DNA from: Notospermus geniculatus
Taxonomy: Eukaryota > Nemertea > Pilidiophora > Heteronemertea > Lineidae
Direction of reading: 5' to 3'
Length of the DNA: 64,000 nt
Assembly: GCA_002633025.1 (NCBI GenBank)
Contig: NMRB01000073.1
Coordinates: forward strand, 483,920 to 547,919
The notes beneath the pieces were generated by a model, which had not been told where the DNA came from, made no database searches, and saw only the letters and a program-made list of their open reading frames with translations. Each line of letters begins with the position of its first letter. Within the stretch, counting starts at the first letter, position 1. A program made the translations under genes and the position numbers. Positions 32,611 through 47,600 of the stretch are shown here, one piece after another.

Positions 32611-35600
32611 GTAAGTGAAATAATTGCCCATGTTTGAACACTATTTCCGGTAACTTGATTTGTCATTCTCGCCACGTTCCAGCAATCGCTGTGTGAGTAC
32701 AGGCAAACACGATGAAGTTTACCCGCGACAACCGCAACAAGCGTTTGTTTCACCACGTATAGCCTGGTACAGTATTTCAAATAAGTAAATGGACACAGGA
32801 AAATTGGAATTTCTCAAACACGGCTGGTGATAAATCGATGCGGTTTGCGGGATTTGATAGGACATTTAGTTTTGCATCATCATATCTACCAATTGGAAAT
32901 TTGCTATTTTATCTAATAGTGACATTTGTTGATTAACAAAAGGTCCCAAAATCAACTTTTTCATCCCGCATTTTGGGGCCAGATTTTATGTTGACTGGAA
33001 GCTTTTGTTGAGTTATGAGTGAATATCAAAGAAATTTCGCAGTATTCACTTGCACCTGTGACTTATTTTATCCATTTGTGCAAAAGGGCTTTGGCACCCG
33101 GTCTTCTACATGTACTACTGACTTACCCCTCGACACACATTATTCACATGACCCATATGGCCGATTAGACAACTGGAATTAGGTCGTCAACTCACTTCAT
33201 TGGGCTTGCTTTATGTGCCTATAAATAGCTCTCCCAGGTGGTAGATGTCATTCCACTGCGAGGAAAATGTAGTTTGGAAGTCATTGGAAACGAACACCAC
33301 ATTTGAATTAAAATTGCAGACTATTCAATATGATCATTGGGCCAGTTCACAAAAGCTGATTTCAAAATTGTGTCATGTCAGATTTCAGTACACCAGCATG
33401 TTCGAATTCAGTAGGCTCAGTGGTGATGATCACCAGGGGGTTTCTCCAAAGTAATTCCAATGGGCCGATTTAATAGACGCTGGCTAAGCTAACCATCGGT
33501 TCCACCAAAAATAAAGAGGCATGCGAAAAGTGTACAACTAAATTTTCACCAAAAAGCCCAGTTTGGATGGATAGTAAGCGCTATACAGAGCTTACAAAAC
33601 GGGGATTTGGGGTGAAAAATTTAGCTGTGCATTTTTCGCACGCCTATCTATTTTTGGTGGAACCAATGGTTAGCTTAGCCAGCGTCTATTAAATCGGCCC
33701 TACGTCAATCAAGAAGGTGGAAAATTTTGACATAAAAATGCTGTTTCCCACCAATTAACACAAGATATTTTCTTCACACTTATGGGATGTGGGTTTTTCA
33801 CCATAGTGATTCACCCTCTCAAGAAAATTGGTGAAAAATTTCGAAAATAAAAAAGTTGATTTTGAGACCTTTTGTAAATCAACAAGTGGTAGATACCATG
33901 ATGCACAATTAAATGTCCTATCAAATGCCGCAAACCGCATCTATCACCAGCCGTGTTTGAGTAAATTTGATTTTCCTGTGTCCATTTACATATTTGAAAG
34001 ACTGTACATGTGGTATAGCCTACATGAAGCAATATTCATTCATAAGTCAACAATACTTTACAGTATTTTCACACTATGTCATACTGACTTCTTTTACCTG
34101 CGCTTTTTCCAGACCACTATTTTGGAACCAAGTGGTGGAATATCTTGGGGCAGGATGAAAACAACCCGAATTTAAATGGACTACAAATGGACATCACGGG
34201 AGTTTCAACTACATTCGATGGGCCCAATGGAATTCCCGCCTGGAACTTCCTCGGCTCGCCGAACTCTCACATAAGAATACCGAATGCACAAGGCGGCCCC
34301 CTTGATATGCTTAGCAGCTTCACCATAGGGACATTTTTCTACCAATCAGAGGTGGGAAACGGGGTAATCTTAGAATGGCGGGGATCGCCGCGAAGCAAAT
34401 TCGCTACTAATTTTTGGATATGGAACCACAAGCTGTTTGTAAATATAGTCGGTACAGGATTTACCCTTTCTTACCCATTTGTATCACTCAAGAGTTGGCA
34501 CTTTATTGGTGAGTACTTTCCTTCAATTCCGGGCCGCCTTATCTACGAAAGGCACTTAAAGTTTGCGACCACGCAAACTTGCATTTTTATTTTGCGGAAC
34601 CCACGCTACGCCAAAAAAATCGCTAATTTAGCGATCACGCAAATTGTTTTCGCAAACGCAATGCAAATTTTGCGACACGATATTTAAGAAAGCCACGCTG
34701 ACTTTGCGAATCGCTAATCACCACGCAAACTAGCTGAATTTTGCGGGAGGTCCAAGGCCACTCGCAAACTTTGCGTGCTATGGAACTATCGGCTCTCTGC
34801 TGATGCTGGTGATGAGGACGATGCTCATGCTGATGATTACTAGAACCAGGAATATGTTCAGCCCAAGTATTGGAATGGGGAACCGGAGGAACTAACGTCA
34901 CGACGTGGCGCTGTGAGCAGTGCGACCGAAGTTTCTTTTTTCTAACGTTGTTTCCATTTATTTCTGGCGTGAAAAGCACCCGTTTGTTTCGGTCGCCTGG
35001 CATTAAAATTTACATCATCTTGTAGCAGATGAAAATATCTGCATTTTGCGGTGCTTTTTTTCCTTAAAATGAAGAGATAGATGGCGATTATGGCAACGTC
35101 ATTATCTCATTATTCCTGTAGAAAATGTACAGCAGATTTTTTCATGACGCAACGTCAACACCTAAAACGACGTCAATGACGTCGTTTCGGTCGCACTGCT
35201 CGCAGCGCCGACCTGTCGGGATTTCCGGCACGCGGGTTCCTCATTAGATACGTCATATCGACACGAATCAAATAAACAAAATGCTCAAAAAAGTATTGCA
35301 ACATCGTTTTTTAAATAATCTTATGCCTTTACTACTACATCTATTTTCAAATATACAGATGGGGTCTACGGCAAAACATGCTGTTGGCAATATGGACTGA
35401 AAAATCTCACTGCTGATGAAAATATCAAGCCATTAAAGAGATATCAAAAAAAATTAAAATGACAAAATCTTTATGTGATACTGGTCACATCACGCCACCT
35501 TTTCACGATAATGAAGCCTAATTATGAGCAAGGATTTACAAGAAAAAAATTGAAAAAATATCAACTGTGAATAAAGATATTTCATATTATCGAAAAATAT

Positions 35601-38600
35601 CAAAAACAGAAAAGTGAGATTTTGCATGCGATACCAATACCGATGAAAAGCTGTCATTCAATGTGCCTCAGCCATGCCAGTTTCATCGAATAAGGGGCCA
35701 CAGTTATCCAGAAAATTTAACTTTTCTAAAAAAAGGATTTTTGACAAAATAGGTCTCAGTTTTTTTATATTAAATAACACGAAAACGATGCGCATTTCCA
35801 GCGCAATTTTTTTCACAGTTGTGAATGAATTTCGGTTGTATTCATTTTGTAAAATATCTGGTTGTCATGCACGTGAGCTTTGCGAGAAATCAAATGGGTG
35901 ATATTTTGATATTCTGATATTTTCGTGGTAAATCCGCTTTTCCGTTAAACCTCTCGATCCAATAGGTTTATCACAACTCAAAGTATCGCATTCACATTTG
36001 GGAATCAAACATTGAGGGCCGTATTCAAAAAGGGTGATCCTCGCGCAATTAAGCCTAATCAGCGTACAAATTCTGCATTACACAGCTTAATTAAAGGCCT
36101 AGAAAACTATTGTCTGATGTCTGTATGGTGCTTCACCAGAGGCGTTTACCTGCAGGATAATCACACGCGTCTAACTAGCCTGCGTCTAAGTCCAAGAGTA
36201 CAAAAGGAAATGTAGAACGATCAGGCACCCTTGTCTAGAATTTGTACACCACTTTCTTTTGTCCTCCCACACTAAGGCGCAGGAAAGATAGACGCGTGTG
36301 ATCATCGTGTGGGTAAATGCCAGAGATCAGGCAGCGTTCAGAAGGCAGAACAATAGTTTTCTAGGCCTTTAACCTGTGAAATGCAGAATTTGTAGGCTGA
36401 TTAGGCTAAACACCCTTTCTGACCTAACACCCTTTTTGACCTAACACAACTTTTACACGTTTCGCACTTAGATTTTTAAATTTTCATATATACTTAGATT
36501 TTCAAATTTTAGATTTTCAAATATATACTTAGATTTTCAAATTTTAGATTTTCAAATATATACTTAGATTTTCAATTTTTTCATATATACATGTGTGAAG
36601 ATGGCTGAAAAGAAAACCCGGATGACTGAAAAGAAAACCCAGGAACTTTTGAGACAAATAATTTCCCATTTGGAAAAGATCGAATCAAATCAGGAGAGAG
36701 CCCTCGGCAAGTATGAAGATTTGGAGACTCAGAAGGATCAATTCATCGAAGATGTTGGAGTTAATTCCGTTAAGACAGGCCAGACCGTGAAGCAGCTTCT
36801 GGACATTATTTCGAATAACGATTCGCAGATGCAGAGTGGTAACATTAAAACCTTCCGGGAATTTCTGATGGAGGATAGGGAGAAGCAACGCATTGAAAGT
36901 AGTACTTTCTCATTTCGGAAGAATAATGGAAAATACTGGAGGAAACTCGTGAACCAGCGGAAGATGGCTTTCTATCACTCAGTGGCATTCAAAGGGAAAG
37001 CCCAAATCTATTTAGACTTCCTTACCTCTGACGATGTATTTGTTCCCCGCAAATTCAGGGAAACTGTTTTGTCGACTGACTCAGAAACTACAAGGAACCA
37101 AAAGAAGGATGTGAGCATCTCAAAACTAAGGGACGAAGCTAACAAGCTGTTGGAAAAATCCTTGGGACAAGAGGAAAAATGGAAAACAGCCGAGACTAAA
37201 GCTGTAGAACTGATTTCTACCGAAAGTGATGACACAGTCAAGAACGTTCTCCATGGACTTTTTGAAAAGAACATAAAACGGGAGGAAAACAAATCAATGA
37301 CATTGTGGGAGAAGAAGAGACATTGGTTTCGGAACCTACCATCTGAAGACCGAGTGGAGACAAAAGTTGTCCGTAATGCACAAAATAGGAGTACTCAAAC
37401 TCAAACTCGAAAACAAAATAGGGGAACAACGAGACGGACTTTTGCTGAGGTGGTCCAGGACAAGCACATTGCGGTAAGTGGTGAGAATCCCAAAACTCAT
37501 ACTCCACGTTTTGTAGCAAAATCTTTCCAAAACTCCACAGGTTTCAAGAGTCAAAACTATAGGCACACGCAATTTAACCCTTTCACGCCCAAACTCGCCG
37601 ATCGGCGAGTGTGGCCTGTACCACACACCCTTGCACATTCAAACTGACGTAGATTCGTAACCAATGGACCGATCGATGTTCTCTTTGCGTTTTTTTAATG
37701 CGAGACTACCCCCCCCCCCTCAATATGCGATTTTGCTCTGATTGAAGGAACGTGACTAAAATTGCGTTTTAACGTTCGTCCCGGGGTCCAGATTGACAGA
37801 CTCCAAAGTGCAACCTACTAGTATTTTCCAAAGTGCGACCTATTTCAGACGCGTAGGAGCAACGGTTATCGAGATATAGACGTTTAAAGATTGGAAACCT
37901 GACGAAAAATTAGGCAGAACGCGACTATTTCCTCACAACTTGCATCTTCGGCTCTGGCCTGTTTCTCTGGCCCGTTTCGGCTCTGGCCTGTTTCTCTCAC
38001 AGACATTTTGGAAGAAGCAAACCTGCATGAGGTCGTGGCCCATTTAGTTGCCTCCAGAATGAGTGCCTTGTCGCCAGTTTTGGTTGCAATTTTAGGGAGC
38101 TAGGCGCGTTTTTATAGAGACATCAGAGATTCATGTTACTTTTCAACATCGTCCGGGCCCGAAAGGGTTAATAAAAATACACGAAGGTCTCAAAATGTAG
38201 GTGCATGGCCAACAAGAAGTTCTGAGAAACCTCGAACACATAATCAAAACAGATTTCAAAGTACTACACCAACTACATATAGGTACAACAATGGGTATGA
38301 CCAATCAACATCCGAGCCTAGGAATAATACCTACAGAGGTAACAAATTTCCTCCCCAAAACAGGCATTCCCATAAACGCTATTTTTTAGAAGAAAATGCC
38401 AATCAAAACCACAGACAAAGGTGGTCTCAGTAGATAAAATAGATCCAAAAATCATCAACCTCTCTGACTGTGACTTTAAACAGATGACCAAATAAATGTC
38501 CTTAAACTTGGACTTAAATTTGCTCCAAGACCAAAACAGAACAACCTAGATTTGCAGGCGGATGTAAATGAGTTCAGCAGAAAATTAAGGTTAAAGGAGT

Positions 38601-41600
38601 ACTGGCATGATAGAGAAAGTAATGACGATGGCTCTATAGTACGAAATAAAAAAGGCACTCAAATCAATCGGGGCAGGAACCTTACTTTGGACAAATTCAT
38701 CGATTTCATCAATAATTATCCATTAGACCCTGCTGAGAAAAAGAACACGTTTTCAAATCTTTCTTTTAAATCAAAAAAAGCTCTTAACGCCCTTAGAGAA
38801 AATGATCAAATCATAATTAAACAAGCAGACAAAGGAGGCGCCACAGTTATTATCGATAAAGATTACTATGAGAAACTAGTCATTGACCAACTTGAAGATA
38901 GCAACTTCTACCAAGAATTATCGGGGAATAACGACACTCAAATTCTCAAAAAAAATCTCAAAATTAATAGAAGAACATTGGGACACATTGACGAAAAGTG
39001 AAAAGGACTTTCTTCTACATTTTGAATGTAAAACAAGCAACTTTTATGGTCTGCCAAAAATACATAAATTTAAAGAAATCTTGGAAGAAGTAAAAAAGCA
39101 AAACTCGGAATATGTCAAAATTCCTCACCCAAGGATTTAAAACTGAGACCCTTTGTGGCGGGACCAAGTTGTCCCACTCACCGGCTTAGCAATGTAATTG
39201 ACATCCTACTTCAACCATTCTTACATGAAACAAAGAGCTACGTAAGGGATGATATTGATTTCCTAAAACATCTCCCAGATATAAAAGGAGAAAAGCACAA
39301 AAATTGACACACAATATATGATAAATGAAAAGGCAATTTCCAGAGTGTTTGCGAATTTTCGACCCCAACCGGGGTCTTCTTCAGGCTGGAACTTTACAAT
39401 CCGAAACTCTAGAACAGTCTCAGACTGTTCTAGAGTTTCGGATTGTAAAGTTCCAGCCTGAAGAAGACCCCGGTTGGGGTCGAAAATTCGCAAACACTCT
39501 GGAAATTGCCTTTTCATTTATCATCCCAGATATAAAAGCGAGTGACACATTACTGACAACTTTCGGTGTTACCAGCTGATACTCCAACAACCCACATGAT
39601 TTGGGGTTAGAAGCAATAGAATACTGGTTGGAAAAGTACCCATCAAAGTTACAGGATCGTTTTTCAAGAGAACTTGTTTTGGAAGGCGTTAGGTTAATAC
39701 TCAATAACAACAATTTCCAGTTTGGAGAGAGAAACTTCACTCAAATCAAGGGTACATGCATGGGTTCAAAAATAACCCCTGTTTATGCAATTTTGACCCT
39801 AGCATATCTAGAAGAAACTAGACAGTACCCAAGGGTCAGACAGAAATACCCTGAACAGGCACAATTCATTATTGATCAATGGAAACAGTACATTGACGAT
39901 TGCTTCTTACTGTGGAAAAGGGACATAGGAAATATAAACGATTTCCATGAAATTTTAAACAGCCTGTGTAAGGATTTAAATTTCACCCTTGAGACCAGTA
40001 AAAGAAACATTCCCTTCTTGGATGTTTTGGTCATTAAACAAGGAAATCGGATAGTCACCGATATTTACTCTAAACCAACAGATACCAAACAATATCTTCA
40101 CTTCAAATCATGTCACGCCAAACACAAACACACTAAGTACAATATCCCGTTTAATATGGCCAGAAGGATTTGTACTATAGTGAAGGACACTAAATTGCGC
40201 GAAAAGCGTCTCCAGGAAATGACATTGAATCTGAAGAAAAGAGGATATCCAATTAAGCTCATCCAATATGGAATTAATAAAGCCAAATCTATTAACATAG
40301 AAACCCTCAGGACAACAAAGCCAAAAGTCTCCAATAACTACAACATACTAACGTTTGTTAATACTAATAACCCTAACAATGTGGATTTTTATTCACAGGT
40401 CATCAATAAAAACAAACACTTCCTCCAAAAAGATCCTAAACTGAGAGATATGCTTCAGAATAATAAAATCATCAATGCAAAGAGACAGCCTCCAAATCTT
40501 AAAAGAATNACCCCGGTTGGGGTCGAAAATTCGTGAATTCTGGAGATTGACTTCTTGTTTATTATCGTAGTATAGTGAAGGACACTAAATTGCGAGAAAA
40601 GCGTCTCCAGGAAATGACATTGAATCTGAAGAAAAAATGATATCCAATTAAGCTTATCCAATATGGAATTAATAAAGCCAAATCTATTAACATAGAAACC
40701 CTCAGGACAACAAAGCCAAAAGTCTCCAATAACTACAACATACTAACGTTTGTTAATACTAATAACCCTAACAATGTGGATTTTTATTCACAGGCCATCA
40801 ATAAAAACAAACACTTCCTCCAAAAAGATCCTAAACTGAGAGATATGCTTCAGAATAATAAAATCATCAATGCAAAGAGACAGCCTGCAAATCTTAAAAG
40901 AATTTTAACAAGAGCCAAATTCACGAAAGGAAGCAAAGTTTTCGAGTATCTAAATGTCACAAAAGTAGATGCCTACTTTCCAATGACATAACTGAAGGCG
41001 ACTCTTTTAAATTCAAAGGGATAAACAAAGAGTTTCATCCTAACGCAAACATGAATTGTGAAACGGAGAATTTAATTTACATTTTAGCATGTACTGGCTG
41101 TGAGGAAATATATGTGGGAGAAACAAGAATCAAGCTGAGACAAAGACTGAATCTCCACAAATCACATATAAATAACTCAAACTTGAGAATTCAAACTGTA
41201 TCTGAACACCTTGACACCTGTGGAGGCAAACGTTTCAAATTTTGTCTTTTCAAAATGCATTCTGCAGATGACACACGGAGAACTTATGGAATCCCATTTC
41301 ATAAGAAAATTCAACCCAAGCCTGAATCAGGCACCATAAGGATTCTCACCACACCTCATTTTGGACTACATTGGTCAGTTACTAATTGAATGTACAATTA
41401 GTTATTTCAAACCATGATTAGCTATAGAAAGTCACTGGCGTGGCAAGGGAAGAATTAGGCCTTCCTAGACTTGTTCTACTTTGGTTTGGTTTGGTTTGGT
41501 TTACTGTATCCATGATTACTCGCCTGGGTAACATGACAACAACTTCATGTATGTAATGTAATTTGTATCATTCTGTATTCACTTTTGAAAATGTCGTAAA

Positions 41601-44600
41601 GACAGAAAACCGGTTTAAGGAATACATCATTAGAACTTCAGCCAATGTTTTTTTATTTTCTTACCCTTTTTGAATACGGCCCTGGCTGACTACGGAGAAA
41701 TTAAGAAAAAAAACTACGTTGCAATACTTTTCACCGGTAGTCGACATCTCATACTCTTTCATAAATACATGTAGGTCGCGAATCAGTTAGTACTTTTAGG
41801 AAGCATGCGACACGGACTACCTGACTTTCCGGTGTATGGTTTTTGGTCTTGTTTGCCATCATGCAAATACATTTGCGATCGCGCCGAGTTTGCGTGATCG
41901 CTAACTTAGCGGAAAAAAGCGAGGCCCTTCGTAAATACCACGCATCGCAGTTTGCATGCACACTAGTCTATCGCAACGTTAGTTTTTTGCGATCTCTGCA
42001 TACATAATGCCCCTGAACTTCTGTGAAACCATTAAAGCCGACCTGCATGCACGAAACCATCGGCCACGCACGTTTTTAAAAAAACGTCGCGCGCCACGGG
42101 GCGGGCAGTACCTGAAGTAACCTGGGACATCCGCCATCCGCTAGTAACATAGGACATCCTCCAAACATGACAGAGTACCGAAGCATGTAGGTGGCAGCCC
42201 CTTATTTGCGTCCTGACCACCAACAAGTGGAAGTCATGGCTGAAAACGCTGATAGTACATGTGCAGCCGTGTAGGCCTACATACCACAAGTCCATGCAAG
42301 CCATCTATATGTGTAGGCTGTCAATGCAAGTAGAGTAGGCTTCAGCTATCGGCAAATTACAAACGGAAGACACGCTCATATCTCATGAAATGGCGAAAAA
42401 GCTGTACTAAAACGAAGTACATGTATTAGAGAAGCGTGTTATACGTCTCGACCTGACACGACTATACATGAAAGGCGCCTAATGCGCCCCAGGAGTGTTC
42501 AACATACAGTGCCAGCTGAAAGTTTGGGTACACCTTGTGATTTATGAAGAATCCACATTTGNATCATTTGGTAACTGCACCTAAATGGGGATATGGCTGA
42601 CGTTTTAAAGACTGTAACCACTTGCAAACTGTTGCCAGGCAACACATTTTGCAAATATCAAATTATTATGTAATAAGTGGTAATAAATGGCTCTGTAATT
42701 GCTAAACTCATCAGAAGGACATGGAATTGTATCTTAGTGGTGAGTAAAGGAATTTGAAAGCAATCCTTATCTGCTTTTCAGTTTTTTCCAAGCTGGATGT
42801 TCCGAATGATTTTCCAGGAATTTGACAAAGTGCGATATTCATGTAAAAATCCCAAAATTTGGGGGATACTACATGAAATTTGCATCACTGGAATGCTCTA
42901 TATAGCCCCTGACAACATTTTCCAGTGATTTTGGCCAGCCAAGCACATCCATTTTTACTACAAATGTGAATACTTCATAAATCGCAAGGTGTACCCAAAC
43001 TTTCAGCTGGCACTGTACACAAATAACATGACTACCTTGGCTCAACTGGTCTTAGGTCACTAGGTCATAGAACTAGGTCAGTTCGAACCTATACTTCATT
43101 AACTTTAGTTTTTTTAATATAAAGTTACATGTATTTTATTCACAAAAAGTGAAGGAGATTGGACAACAGGCGAAACGCCTATCAACGTTCTCTCCCAAGA
43201 AATACAAAAACGTTTTCTACATCAAGATGGCGGAAGTAGAAAAGAAAAACAAAACAGAGACGAAAGCAGGGCACATACTTCACCGTCCCGCTCCCGCCGG
43301 TTTCCATACACCTACGCAATACAGTAGGGAACTTTGCTACTAAGTATAAAAAAGGACACCCGGAGAGAACAGGACGGGGAGGCATGACCCCTGCACAGAA
43401 TTGAGGGAGGTAAATACCAAGTTTGAGCAATCTGCGTCAAGCAGTTCCTGAGTTATAGCACTTGGATGATTTTCAGGTTACGCCACCTGCGGCCATATTG
43501 GATGTCTGATCGGGCCGAAACTCGGTAGTTTTGAAAGTACCCCTCTAGTACATGTTTATGCAAGATATGAAGACGCTCGGTGAAATAATGAAGAACTGTG
43601 GCAGGTTCGTTACTTTTGTCGAACTTTGACCTCTGTGACCTTGAAAAGTAGGTCAAATCAAAAACCCGTTATATATGTTGTGTATCCTAATTAGATACAC
43701 CTATGATACAAATTTGGAGATGATCCAGTCATTAGTTCAGGAGTTATTGCCCTTTTTGTATTTTTGGTTTTGGCCAACTCGAGGCCAAGCCAAGAATCGA
43801 ATCGGACCGAAACTTGGTGTCCTAGGTCATCTGACCAATGAGTATATATGTACCAAGTTTCAGATCAATAGCTCCAGCGGTTACGAAACGTGCCCTGCTA
43901 ACGGACGACGACGACGGACGCTGCACCACGACAAAAGCTCACGGGTGAGCTAAAAATAGATTACACCGTCCTCACCCAAGATGGAACAGTCGCAGTGACG
44001 TTACGGAATACCTAAGCAGACCTTAAAATTCTGATTTCACTGATTTTGCCAGTGTCTCTGCAGATACTGCAGACTACTTTTCATGTAGGCCTACACCCAC
44101 AATCCTTTACGGCAGGTGTATGTATGTTAAAAATCACGTTTTGTTGGCGTCGGAATTGAACCAATTTCTAGTCAATAATATCGAAATTGATAAGAAACCA
44201 AATGCATGATGTACACCAAGTCTCCTGGAAAAAAAACATCTCACATACTGTAGAAGTGGTCATTTTGTCCCTCACTCTGTCATTCTTTTCCCGTAGGATT
44301 TAGTTTCAATAGGAACACAGGCAATGTTTTTATTTGGCTGGATAACGCAAGGGATCTACATCGAGTCAGATATAACTCTGGCCGAGGCAGACCAAGGGTG
44401 TACGCGTTTGGTGATGTCTACATCGGAAACCGAGGATCGCAGCATAACTTTGTCCCGTTCAAAGGAAAACTTGCCGGACTGACCCTTCTGGACGGTGCTA
44501 TTGAACCAATTGATATTGAAGCTTTCAAATGCAAGATAATCACGAATGTGGCATTGGGCCTCCCGAGACCAAATGCAACAGAAGGTACGTTCTGTTGACG

Positions 44601-47600
44601 GTTATTTCTAATCCGAGATTTGTATTTACTATGGGCTTACACCAGTAAAATGGTCAGGGCCCATGTTCATAAAACTGTTCAAGTCTAAGCATGCTAAGTG
44701 TGACACTAATCCTTTGTTCAACACAAAAGATTCCAGTAAAGCAAGGTTCATTGCCACACGGAATTGGTCCGGTTCAGGTCCGTAAAAAATCTATCAAATG
44801 GACTTCAGCATCGTCGTGTCCGGAAAACTAGGAGCAAACGGACTGGAAACGGATCGGATCCGTGTGCCAATGAACCTTGCTTAAGTATCACACTTTGACT
44901 TAAGAATTCAGATTGTTATGGACAAGCAAACTGCAAATCAGCCATTCATTCGCATTGTGATACAATGTACATGTATAAGATCAGGCTTTTCCCCCTTCAG
45001 ATTCTGTGCCTATGATTTTTGGCAATAAATGGTGGATGCTTTTAGGACAGCACGCAACAAGTCAAACACGCAACGGCGTGAAGATGCAGATTCGCGGTGT
45101 TTCAAGGTCCGCAGGACCACTGGGACTCACCGCGTGGGACTTCGCATCACTGAAATCAAGTTACATCAAGATCAACAATCCTGACGACGGCCCTTTGAAC
45201 TTCAATGATAGTTTCACGATTGGGATGTTCATGTACCACCGGCACCCACTTAATCACTTCTGGGCCACCATTCTTCAATGGCGGGGAAGAGGATCTACAT
45301 CGGTATGGGGAACCAAACTCGCGTTGCAGAATAACATCTTGCTATTGAAATTAGCGCCCCGGTTTGGTGGCAGTAGCAATCCTGTCGAGAAAGTTGAACC
45401 AAATGCGTGGAAATTCGTTGGGGCTACTTTCGACCATGACACGGGGAACCTGACTATATGGGTAAGTACATGTATACAAATTTTCTGGCGAGAAACCCTT
45501 TCCTTGTTTTGGCCTTGACGCAAAAAGGCAAAATGGCGTTGATAGTAATATTATTTTTGTCTGTTTTTCTTAAGGATGTTGTTCTCATCACTCTTTGCTA
45601 TTACGTATGTAGAAAGCGAAAACGAGTATAGAGAAGTATTTTTTTTAAGGTGGACAGTAATATCTACCAGCAAAATGCTGGAAGACGAAGCCCCGATTGT
45701 CGCGGTGATGTCTACATTGGAAACCGCGATGAGTGGCCGGGTTCTTTCGGCCATTTGAGAAGCGCGATAAGACAATTTCAAGGACGTCTTGCTGGGTTAA
45801 CTCTCCTCAAAGGTTCAATAGATCCATCCGAGATCAAAGAGTTTAAGTGCCTCATTGTTGCAATTGGTGTGAAAGGTAAGAGAGATGGGTGCTATCAAAT
45901 GTTATCACTTACCCAATACGTATACGCCAGCATAGATTTCGCAAGCATCGCTATTTTTGTGTCATGTAACTACTGAAAATCAAAGACACATTAAACAAAC
46001 TAAACCAATGCATTGTTTTATTCGACCGAAAATTTTGTGATCGCCCGATTAACTTTTCCGATTCGTCCATTCTTTCATTGTTCCTCTGGCGAGGTTGGAA
46101 GGCGTAATAATTATGTGAATGACTGACCTAAGGCCTATTATTGGCATGTTTACTTGAACTCGGGTATTTCAATTGACCATTGTTCACATAAAGAATTGAG
46201 TTTTCATTCATAAACCTACGCGTCATCTGCGTAATTTGGTCGCGTAACTCAATTATTAACATGACCCACTGGTCACATGTTACGGTTTCGTGACGAAAAA
46301 ATTATTATTCATGACGTGGTGGTAGTCTGAACCAGGGGCTGTGTCAACCATTGCAATCAGGTCACGGCAAAGCTGCTGGGGAAAAACCTTTTTTCTCAAA
46401 AACTGTTATGATTTCCCGAATGGAGCTTTAACAGGACTATTTCTTGTGAGTGTTTTCAAAATGTATTGCAGAAATCAGAAGATTTTCACACAAAATAAAA
46501 CATGTTGATTTTGCAGCCTTTTTTTGACAGCTGATTACATAATGTTGTCGTAAAAGCAATCACTCAAAACCGCTGTAATTATTTGACCAAGGCATTGAAA
46601 TTTCACATAACACAAACCGATCAAATTTGGTCAATTTGTTCCCAAGATATTCAAAAAAATGAGGTGTAGATAAATTAATGCGGATGGGTGTACGTCAGCC
46701 TATTCAAATGTACACAGATGACCCTGCGCTCACATCGTTCGTGGGGTTCTCACTAATTCAGTCCTTTTGTATTATGAGATCAACTAGTCGTAATTCAACA
46801 AAATTTGCAGTTAACGTGCAGAAGGGTCTTGCCTATCATATGGAATAGTCAAAATGCAAATATGTTGAGGTTTAAAGGGATATTGTCCACATTTATAAAA
46901 TGCTAAATTTGTAAGTTGAACCTTTATGGTTGATTCCTTTATGGTTATACGACCGACGTTATCCGTTTTTCATCTCGATCGCTATACATGGGCCAATGCT
47001 TTGACGGATAGCGTCGTATCGCGTAGCGGACAACGGATGTCAGGTAAACACGGCTTTCGTTCCACCTGTCCCAAATTGGTGGGTTTTTGAGACACGGGTC
47101 GTCCCCGGGCTTGAAAAAAACCCCGCCACGCGCTTACACAGGGGCGGATCTAGGATTTTGGCAACGGGGGGGTTCAGCACCGACAAATGGAACGATAAGT
47201 ACATAGTGTATGAATGAAAAAAAAATGATTAGGCTCCGTGTCCGAACCCACTAACAGTGGTGCTACTCATGTCAACGAATCAAAGCGGCCCACGCCCCGC
47301 CGGGGGGTCTGGGGGGCCTCCCCCAGGAAAATTTGAAAATCTAGGTGCTCTGAGACGCGTTCTGGGGCATTTTCCTCTGACGTCTTGTTCTTAAAAATCA
47401 CGTCCGAAATCAGTGTTTTGATGTCATCGTCAGCCAGAAATCTTTGACCTATGGTTGCACTGACGCGTTTCATGCGGGGGAGGGACCATAAGGCTCTGCT
47501 GAGGGTGGTTTACAAAGGGGGCAGAATAGCTGTACTGGGCACTATTGGTCATTTAGCAATCCAATCGGACCTGTCCTCCGACCCCGCCTGGAGATGCCCA

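Larger units (their letters stand above)
36435..41665 (+). mobile_element. Penelope-like retroelement, full-length but broken
   Basis: It carries a coiled-coil ORF1, a Penelope-type reverse transcriptase and a C-terminal GIY-YIG-like nuclease in the order expected of the family. It is bounded by an 11-bp duplication (ACCCTTTTTGA). It has been hit by a TTAA element (37578-38167), a palindromic insertion (39288-39524), an internal tail duplication near 40509, frameshifts, and loss of the first catalytic Asp. Confidence 0.85.

Noticed and set aside
37736-38160. Gene inside the 590-bp TTAA element
   Set aside because: No open frame of useful length; the element is non-autonomous.
39325-39579. 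Nearly identical proteins on both strands at 39.3-39.6 kb
   Set aside because: An effect of a perfect DNA palindrome, not two genes.
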